64,000 nt of DNA, taken from the NCBI RefSeq assembly GCF_037176765.1, contig NC_090022.1, positions 75,641,209 to 75,705,208 on the forward strand, given 5' to 3'. Position 1 is the stretch's first letter, and every line of letters starts with the position of its first letter. Of the stretch, positions 57,160 through 64,000 are shown piece by piece. The stretch is from Anolis sagrei. Its lineage: Eukaryota; Chordata; Lepidosauria; Squamata; Anolidae. Under the pieces are notes generated by a model. It was not told the origin of the DNA and made no database searches. It saw only the letters and a program-made list of their open reading frames with translations. Position numbers and translations under genes: made by a program.

Positions 57160-57433
57160 GAGCCCCCGGTGGCGTAGTGAGTTAAACCCTTGTGCCAGCA
57201 GGATTGAAGACTGACAGGTCGCAGGTTCGAATCCGGGAAGAGTGCGGATGAGCTTACTCTATCAGCTCCAGCTCCTCATGCAGGGACATGAGAGAAGCCT
57301 CCCACGAGGATGGTAACACATCAAAACATCCAGGTATCCCCTAGGCAACGTCCTTGCAGACGGCCAATTCTCTCACACCAGAAGTGACTTGCAGTTTCTC
57401 AAGTTGCTCCTGACACAACAAAATAAATAAATA
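57160..57433 (+). repeat. tRNA-derived SINE, family A (best copy)
   Basis: GAGCCCCCGGTGGCGTAGTG, B box GGTTCGAATCCGGG, and a 3' end TTGCTCCTGACACAACAAAA followed by AAATA repeats. A and B boxes are the cleanest in the window. Confidence 0.92.
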
Positions 57434-57439
57434 AAATTC

Positions 57440-58200
57440 AATAAATGGGAAAAAATGTGGTCTATTGGCTTAAAGAAAATTCAGTGCTACGATCTTATAG
57501 AACATTTTTATAAAATGATGAACAGATGGTGCCTGACCCGAGCAAAACTAGCCAAAATGTGTAAGGGAAGAAACAACAAGTGATGGAAATGTAAAGAACA
57601 GGAAGGAACTTTCTTCCACATATAGTGGTCCGGTAAAAAAGCAAGAGAATTCTGGGGCAAGGCACAAAAGACACTGCAGGAAATTTTTCAATAAAAGATA
57701 CAATTTGAGGCCAAATTATTTTTACTGGGGGAAACTAGACAAGTGAGGTTTATATATCTGTGGAATGATGTCCAGGGTGGGAGAAAGAACTCTTTCCTGC
57801 CTGAGGCAAGTGTGAATGTTGCAATACATGATCATAGCCGCAAGAACAGTATATGTACAATTCTGGAAAAAGGCAGAGCTCCCAACAACAGAAGAGTGGA
57901 TGGTTAAAGTCTTTAAAACAGCAGAAATTGAACAAATTAGCAATGATGAACAAAGAGAAAAAACATATAGACTTTATCAAGGACTGGGAACCATTTCGAA
58001 ACTCTGTAAAAAAAAAAAAGAAGGAAAGAAAAGTGTTTTAGAAGGCTTCATAATTTCACCTGTTAGAATCGGTGTAGGGAATTTATAAATACTGAAAATC
58101 AGACCAGAAGGAAGAATAGAAAAACAATGTAATATGAAGGAAGAACTAAATTATAAATGGATATCTCTAAGCCAAGGGATGGGAAGTCACGAAATTGGGA
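57440..58200 (+). repeat. L1 LINE ORF2 fragment with a MITE piece
   Basis: Text such as MMNRWCLTRAKLAKM, CKEQEGTFFHI and, after an interruption, AARTVYVQFWKKAELPTTEE and EEWMVKVFKTAEIEQ fits the C-terminus of L1 ORF2. A family F piece (57728-57825) lies in the middle. Broken. Confidence 0.75.
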
Positions 58201-58210
58201 GGGGTGGGAG

Positions 58211-58514
58211 CAGGGGCGTCTCAACCATTACGCAATGTAAGCATTTGCAGTATAGTTGATTTTGTCCAGGGGCGCTCTTGAGGCGCTCTTGGGGTAAAAT
58301 AGATTTTGACATATGCGAGTTGTAATTACTGGGATGTATAGTTCACCTACAATCAAAGAGCATTCTGAACTCCACCAATGATGGAATTGAACCAAATATG
58401 GCATACAGAACTCCCACGATGAACAGAAAATATATATCAGGGATTGGTTTGGGGTGGGGGGTGGGGGCAAAATTCTGTCTGCTTACCTTTGAAAATTACC
58501 TAGGGCTGCCTCTG
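58211..58514. mobile_element. hAT MITE (family R), 304 bp, perfect duplication
   Basis: CAGGGGCGTCTCAACC to GGGCTGCCTCTG, flanked by GGTGGGAG at 58203-58210 and 58515-58522. Inverse orientation to 28240-28541. Confidence 0.93.
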
Positions 58515-58739
58515 GGTGGGAGGAGGGGAGAGTATAACCACATACAAATTTTGTATAGATTTTAGGAAGCATTTAGTTTCTCTCTTGTCACCATCTGAAC
58601 CAGAGATCAGTGTCTCCTAAGCCTCATTTGATAAGATATACAGAACAGCAATAAAACTGCATTAGTGTATTCTGGCTTTCACCTCAATTGATATTATTAT
58701 TAATATTATTATGTGATACATAACAAGATTAGTACACAG

Positions 58740-59160
58740 CAAAAAATATCAATACGAGCCTCCTTCGGGCTGAGGAAGGCGGTTTATAAATATGGTAAAT
58801 AAATAAATAAATATGCTGGCTTTTGTATTTGATCACGTGTCGGATACTACCCATGCGTGCAGATCCGAGTAGGGTGGCATTTGCAACTGACAGATGGTAA
58901 TTTTGTCAGTGTTGATTGTTTTTAAGTGCAGGCCAAGGTCTTTAGGCATTTCACCTAGTGTGCCAATCACCATTGGAACCACCTTTATTGGCTTGTGCCA
59001 GAGCATCTTGGGGCCATTCAAGGAAATGTGTCATTTATTTATTTATTTCAAATATTTGTACTCTGCCCTTCTCTACCCTCGAAGGGGGACTCAGGGCGGC
59101 TCACAGACGGCAACAATTCGATGCCCCCCATATATAAACAGTTAAAACAACAGTTACAAA
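58740..59160. repeat. Paired L2-type tails
   Basis: Forward tail at 58752-58812 (CGAGCCTCCTTCGGGCTGAG, (AAAT)n). Reverse tail at 59035-59150 (TTTATTTATTTATTTC, CTGCCCTTCTCTACCCTCGA). Between them is TGCCAGAGCATCTTGGGGCC and a roughly 150-bp segment whose inverse appears at 14050-14170 (GGTCCCAGTGGTCATCGGCA there). Confidence 0.65.
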
Positions 59161-59759
59161 ATAGGTAAAACATTAATTTAAATTAAAAACCATTTTAAAA
59201 TAGTGCAAATTGAATTGGTTGGCCAAATCTAAATCTGAGTTCTACGATCAGCAACTTCGTCCGAAGCCTGTCCATAGTCCATTTTCCATATTATTGTCAT
59301 CATTTATCAGCCTGCTATTCAAACGCCTGGTCCCATAGCCACATTTACAACATTTTCCTGAAGGAAAGGAGGGAGGCAGTTGACCTAATTTCACTGGGGA
59401 GCGAGTGCCATGACTACATTTCAGCGCATTGATTTACATGCTAATCAATTACCAATAAAGTAATATTTTTTATTGTTGTATGCTTCAAGTCATTTTAGAG
59501 TCATAGTCCAGCACACTTAAATCACTACACCATATTGGCTTTATAATACATGAGGCTTATTTGTCCCATTACTTGTACCTGCACCTTTTAAAACCTAGAT
59601 AGATAAGTGTAACCCATGCACCTTTCGCCACATGCCAGTTTTTGTGTGGGGTGGATGCTTTGCCTCCTTTTGAAGCTGAATGAAACTGACTTACCCAGAG
59701 TTACCCAATGGCCTTTGAGCAGAGAATCGGGCCATGATCCCTCAGAAGACGAATCTACA

Positions 59760-59955
59760 GAATGGGATTAATGAAGGCTGATACCACTTTAACTGCCATT
59801 GTTAAATGCTGTGGAATCCCGGGCTCTGTAATTTTGGCAGGCACCAACACTCTTTAGCAGAGAATGCTAAAGATCTGATAAAACTACAACTCCCATGGTT
59901 CCACAGCAGTTAAAAGTGGTGTAAAACTGCATTGATTCCACAGTATGGATGCTCA
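59760..59955. repeat. Palindromic family E copy
   Basis: GATACCACTTTAACTGCCAT, AAATGCTGTGGAATCCCGGG and, on the other arm, ATGGTTCCACAGCAGTTAAA and GTAAAACTGCATTGATTCCA. Confidence 0.8.
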
Positions 59956-59974
59956 CAGAATCCTAATCATAGAA

Positions 59975-60581
59975 CAGGGGTCCTCAAACAAAGGCCCGGG
60001 GGTTGGATACAGCCCTCCAAGGTCATTTACCCAGCCCTTGCTTAGGGTCAACCTAAGTCTGAAATGACTTGAAAGCACACAACAACAATCCTATCTCATC
60101 AGCCAAAAGCAGGCCCACACTTCCATTGAAATACTAATAAGTTTATATTTGTTAAAATTGTTCTTCATTTCAATTATTGTATTGTTTTACTTTTATTGCA
60201 ATACAAATAAGATATGTGCAGTGTGCATAGGATCTCATTAATAACAATAATAAAAAAAACTTTATTTATTTATTTGTTTATTTATGCACTTTATTAATGA
60301 TCTAGGATTGTCTGCACGCCCCTTCCCTCTCTGAAAACTCTATCCTAGTCATATTTCACCTGTTCATGCTCAGCAAATTTTAATTATTACGTTTGGCGCA
60401 GCCATAGGTTTTTAAACGTTGTTGTGTTACTGTCAATGTTTATTGCTTATTTTTTGTTATGAGTTTTATTTTATTGTTCGTATTACTGTTGTTATTGTTT
60501 TTATCATTGATGTATTGTGGGCTCGGCCTCATGTAAGCTGCACCGAGTCCCTTGGGGAGATAGTAGTGGGGTATAAATAAA

Positions 60582-60623
<42 letters not shown>

Positions 60624-60760
60624 TATACCCCGTCACCATCTCCCCAAGGGGACTCAGGGAGGCTCATGTCATTCACATTTTGTTCAAATTATAATCCGGC
60701 CCTCCAACAGTTTAAGGGACTGTGACTTGGCCCTCTGTTTAAAAAGTTTGAGGACCCCTG
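59975..60760. mobile_element. hAT element (family T) with nested insertion, perfect duplication
   Basis: CAGGGGTCCTCAAAC to AAAAGTTTGAGGACCCCTG, flanked by TCATAGAA at 59967-59974 and 60761-60768. The same SINE-like piece as in 30376-30734 is present (GAAATGACTTGAAAGCACAC). L2-type tails in both orientations with a long (ATT)n array occupy about 60240-60660. Confidence 0.9.
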
Positions 60761-60764
60761 TCAT

Positions 60765-61735
60765 AGAATCATAGATGTAGAAGAGACCTTGTGGGCCATC
60801 CCGTCCAACCTCCTGCCAAGAAGCAAGAAAATCACATTCAAAGCACCTCTGTTCTGGAACAGCTGTTCCAGGAGCTCCAATTTTATTTGCTTTGAACTAA
60901 AGGTTTGTTTGCAATCCCGGGCTTGGGATTTTGCAGCAGGGTGGCTTCCTGTTATAGTTTGCAGTCATAGGGCAAGCCCCCTGTCCATCTTCATTTAGCA
61001 TTGGTTCCGCCCCTTTTCCTGGGTTTTGGTAAGAGAGAGGAACCATTTTAGTCAGTCACACAAGGAAGCCAGCCTATAGGACGCAAATCAGTTTGTCCCA
61101 TAGGAAAGGCTTCATTCATCAAGACCATCCGGGGTCCAAACTGACTATCCAGTTCCAGGGAAATGGAAGGAAAAGGTCCCAAAAGGCTCTGGCTGAGAGC
61201 TCACAGCCTCTCAGCCTCACACCGCCAGGGGGAAAATTCCCACTAGACAGCATCGTAGAACCACGGAATTCCAGCTGCTATATCTTCAAGCCTCAGTCGG
61301 TAAGGTCTGCTCGATACCCAGACGCACATGGATTTCGGTAGCAGCACCAATGCCGACTAGGCATAGATGGAAAGCGGCCTGGGAGGGATTATAAAGAATT
61401 CTTCCTTATGCTGAAATAGTACAGTTAAACCAAGACAGTTTCAGTCTCTTAAAGACTAGAATAGTAAAGCCTTGAAGTGTTGTTTGAAGATTTGTTCCTT
61501 AATAAAGACTTTTTGTACTTTAAAGAACTCTAAAGCCCATTACTTCTGGAAGTCTCTAACAATCTCTCTTCGGGCACCCCAGCTTCCCATTGGGTTTAAA
61601 GTGTGCGTCCTATAGAATAAAGACATTGTGTACAGGCCCAGTGGCGACAGAACAACCCCCAACAGATGGCCATCCAGCCTCTGCTTAAAAGCCTCCAAAA
61701 ATAATTGCAGACCATCACACCACAGTGGCTCCAGA
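60765..61735 (-). repeat. CR1 LINE 3' end (-) split by a solo LTR
   Basis: Left part TCATAGAATCATAGATGTAG to TCACATTCAAAGCACC. Right part CCCCCAACAGATGGCCATCC to GCTTAAAAGCCTCC. The two halves join as one CR1 if the LTR is ignored. Confidence 0.85.
60850..61654 (+). mobile_element. Solo LTR-like fossil inside CR1
   Basis: An insertion of about 805 bp with terminal inverted repeats TGTTCTG and CAGAACA. The flanking words ACCTC and ACCCC are a likely 5-bp duplication. A TATA-like and an AATAAA signal are present in the usual order for an LTR. No internal genes remain. Family not assigned; sharp ends suggest a moderate age. Confidence 0.65.
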
Positions 61736-62089
61736 TAATCAATTCAGACTTGAATGGAACCACAAGTGTCTAAAGGGGGATCCAGGCAGGTTAATGTCCT
61801 AAGAGGAAGCACACTGCCTTTTCTTTCTTTGGAGAGATGCAGGTGATTCCTGATGGGGTCAGGAGAGGAGCAAAGATAAGCCAAATCTGTGCACAAACAG
61901 GCAGCCCACGCCAGGTCAGAGGGCAGCCTGGATAAGGACAGGCCCTGTAGAAGAAGAGCCTGCTCCGAGATAAAGGCGGAATGCGAAGTATTCTAGTGGC
62001 AGCAGGGATCAAGCTGAAGGGAGATAACCCCAGGACCACTTTCCTCCGAAGGATCAGAGGTCGGCTCTTCCTAGACCGGCCTCAAGGGG

Positions 62090-62508
62090 GAGGTAGAGCT
62101 TTAACAGTGAAAGCCTTCCGTGATTGGCTGGCGGTGCGTGACTCGGTAGCCAATCGACAACCGCCGCCACAACAGGTTGCTTGCGTCACGTTTCCGCAGC
62201 GTGCGTCGGAAAACTAAAGGCGGGGTTCCAGCCGAAAGGGGCGTGAGGAGCCTGGAAGAGCGACAACCACGCTGCCCAATAGAAACGAGGCGGAATCGAA
62301 AGCGGGGCCTGTCTCAGGACGCGATTGGGGGTTGCTCTGAAGAGGAGGACCTCGCGCAATATGGTTGCTATGACGGCGGAATGCCCACCTTCCCGGCGCC
62401 GCCATCTTGTTGTTGATTCGAACCGTCGGGAGCGGGCGAGGGAAGTGCAGGAGCCGGCCTGGGGGGACCCAGCAGCAGCGCCCCCCGGCCGGGCAGGGCA
62501 GGTTTGCG
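62090..62508 (+). promoter_or_regulatory. IP6K1: CpG-island promoter, probably IP6K1
   Basis: CpG-dense sequence with CCAAT motifs at 62122-62127 (inverted), 62150-62154, 62276-62280 and 62323-62328 (inverted). The YY1-type element GCCGCCATCTTG is at 62398-62409, where such sites sit just after the start of transcription. A donor (GCG then GTAAGC, 62509) ends a likely non-coding first exon. In human, the gene just downstream of CDHR4 on the same strand is IP6K1, an inositol hexakisphosphate kinase with a non-coding first exon. The name rests on synteny only. Confidence 0.55.
62395..62508 (+). other. IP6K1: Putative non-coding first exon (IP6K1)
   Basis: From the YY1-type site to the donor GTAAGC. 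The start is approximate. No open frame of note begins here. The following 150 bp remain CpG-rich. Confidence 0.4.
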
Positions 62509-62704
62509 GTAAGCGGCCGGGGAGGACGGCGGGGAAGCGGGTGGGCGGATGCACGGAGCCAGGAAGGGAAGGGAAGGCCGCCTTGGCTGAGGGAGCAGAG
62601 GGCGCGGAGGGGGCCCTTCAAAGGCCGCCCTCGGAAGGCTGGAGGAGGAAGAGCGGCGTGATCTGAGGCTCTCCCTGCCATAGCAGCCCCAGCAGGTGCC
62701 AGGA

Positions 62705-62850
62705 GCGTCGCCTCTTGCAGGACCCTAGGCTTCGAAGAGACCTCAAGGGCCTCCCATGCAGAAACGCACAAGCAAAGCACACCCCACAGATGGCCATCCT
62801 GCCTCTGAGATTCCACCGCTCTCCGTGGCACTGCCGAACTGCGCTAGTTC
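62705..62850 (-). repeat. CR1 tail piece
   Basis: AAGAGACCTCAAGGGCCTCC, CAAAGCACACCCCACAGATG and GCCATCCTGCCTCTGA. Lies in the putative first intron of IP6K1. Confidence 0.75.
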
Positions 62851-62859
62851 TTCCTAATC

Positions 62860-63410
62860 TGGGTTGTTGTAGGTTTTTCGGGGTGTATGGCCATGTTCTA
62901 GAAGCATTCTCTCCTGACGTTTCGCCTGCATCTATGGCAGGCATCCTCAGAGGTTGTGTAGTCTGTTGGAAACTAGGAAAATTTCCACAGATCTATAAAC
63001 CCAATTTTCATAGTTCCCAACAGACCTCACAATCTTTGAGGATGCCTGTCATAGATGCAGGCGAAACGTCAGGAGAGAATGCTTCTGGAACATGGCCATA
63101 ATAATAATAATAATAAAATTTATTTCTATACTGCCCTATCTCCCCGGGGGGACTCAGAAAATTGGCAAACATTCAATGCCGGCATAACATAACAAACAAA
63201 TCAAATCATAAACAATAAAATAAACAATATCAGTTGTACTTATAAAACAACTCAAAAATAACAAACTTAGATATTTAAATATATAAATCAACCATTTAGA
63301 ACATGTTTACTACTAGATCTAATGATAGCAAACACTCAAAACATTAAAAGTAAAAGTATGCAGCCTGAAAAACCTACAACAACCCAGTGACTCCAGCCAT
63401 GAAAGCCTTC
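62860..63410. repeat. Palindromic family F, interrupted by an L2-type tail
   Basis: Left arm: GTTGTAGGTTTTTCGGGGTG, CTCTCCTGACGTTTCGCCTG. Right arm: GCGAAACGTCAGGAGAGAAT, CCTGAAAAACCTACAACAAC. An insertion of (AAT)n and L2-type tail sequence (about 63102-63356) splits the right arm inside GGCCATA-CAGCC. Confidence 0.8.
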
Positions 63411-64000
63411 CACAATACATTCTTCCTAATCTCCTTTCCTGCAATTTGAATCCATGTCTCTGAGCAGCTAGAAACAAGCCCGCCCCCTCTTCAATGTGAC
63501 AGCTTTTCAGGTATTTAGACCTGTTTCTCATGTCTCCTCTTCACCTTCTCAAGCTAAAGCTACCTGGCTCCCTCTTCAAAGGGCTTGGCTTCCAAACCTT
63601 TGGTGTTTCTGGTCGCCCTTCTCTGGACATCTTCTACCTCAGGTATGGGCAAATTTGGGCCCTCCAGGTGTTTTGCACTTCAACTCCCACAATTCCTAAC
63701 AGCCTCAGGCCCTTTCCTTTTCCCCCTCAGCCGCTTAAGCGGCTGAGGGGGAAAAGGAAGGGGCCTGAGGCTATTAGGAATTATGGGAGTTGAAGTCCAA
63801 AACACCCGGAGGGCCCATATTTGCCCATACCTGTTCTACCTGGTCAGTATCCTTATTGAATTGTGATGCCCAGAACTAGACACAGTGTTTTCCAGGTGAT
63901 ATCTGGCTAAAGAGGTCTGGATCCAGGTCAGATGCCAGGTTTGAGTGCAGCTGCTGCTTTCTCCTTTGCACGGGGCCTTCTGATGAGGGAATGGGGCATT
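63410..64000 (-). repeat. CR1 LINE (-) split by a foldback MITE
   Basis: CTAATCTCCTTTCCTGCAAT, CATGTCTCCTCTTCACCTTC, CTCTGGACATCTTCTACCT, then after the MITE GAATTGTGATGCCCAGAACT. The last about 100 bp to the window end look like more CR1 or unknown sequence. Confidence 0.75.
63640..63833. mobile_element. Foldback hAT-like MITE (family P), perfect duplication
   Basis: 194 bp from CAGGTATGGGCAAATTTGGG to TTTGCCCATACCTG around CAGCCGCTTAAGCGGCTGAG, flanked on both sides by TTCTACCT (63632-63639 and 63834-63841). The youngest-looking family P copy. Inserted into CR1. Confidence 0.93.

Noticed and set aside
62214-62831. 205-residue minus-strand and 113-residue plus-strand open frames at 62.2-62.8 kb
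   Set aside because: Long frames are expected in CpG islands by composition. They cross CCAAT boxes, the splice donor and a CR1 tail.

Overview
The window is vertebrate nuclear DNA with split genes, GT-AG introns, CpG-island promoters and dense interspersed repeats. The repeat mix points to a squamate reptile, probably an iguanian lizard: BovB (RTE) LINE ends, CR1 and L2 tails, an L1 fragment, at least three tRNA-derived SINE families, 5S-rRNA-derived SINE pieces, many hAT-like and foldback MITEs, and frequent microsatellites. The species call is inference.

Three host genes can be placed. (1) INKA1, minus strand: only its first coding exon (9985-10035) is recognisable, inside a GC-rich promoter block (about 9480-10420) with CCAAT and GC boxes. 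Everything to its left is intron 1 or beyond. (2) CDHR4 (cadherin-related family member 4), plus strand: a complete 20-exon model from 26280 to 54635. It gives 781 residues with consistent reading phase and canonical splice sites: signal peptide, cadherin ectodomain, one membrane helix, and a short cytoplasmic tail ending in a conserved WW-like motif. (3) A CpG-island promoter with four CCAAT motifs, a YY1-type GCCGCCATCTTG element and a splice donor (about 62090-62508), plus strand. It lies where human gene order puts the non-coding first exon of IP6K1. The order INKA1 (reverse) - CDHR4 - IP6K1 matches human 3p21.31 as I recall it, which supports all three calls.

The rest is transposon sediment. 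1-9.4 kb (INKA1 intron or flank) holds SINEs, CR1 tails, a long inverted-repeat element and foldback MITEs. 10.4-26.2 kb (between INKA1 and CDHR4) holds CR1, a LINE reverse-transcriptase fragment with a C2H2 finger, BovB, hAT MITEs, a Tigger-like mariner and retrovirus-related fossils. CDHR4 introns carry many copies of a roughly 150-bp palindromic element plus hAT MITEs with clean 8-bp target duplications. 55-62 kb contains SINEs, an L1 fragment, hAT elements and a solo LTR inside a CR1.

The best second looks are the WW-like CDHR4 tail, an X-box-like element just upstream of CDHR4, the hAT families with diagnostic target duplications (one carrying a SINE tail), a perfect 44-bp-arm hairpin at 45.3 kb, and a nearly identical 263-bp tandem duplication at 36.9-37.4 kb. 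I saw no CRISPR array, functional tRNA gene or prokaryote-type operon.
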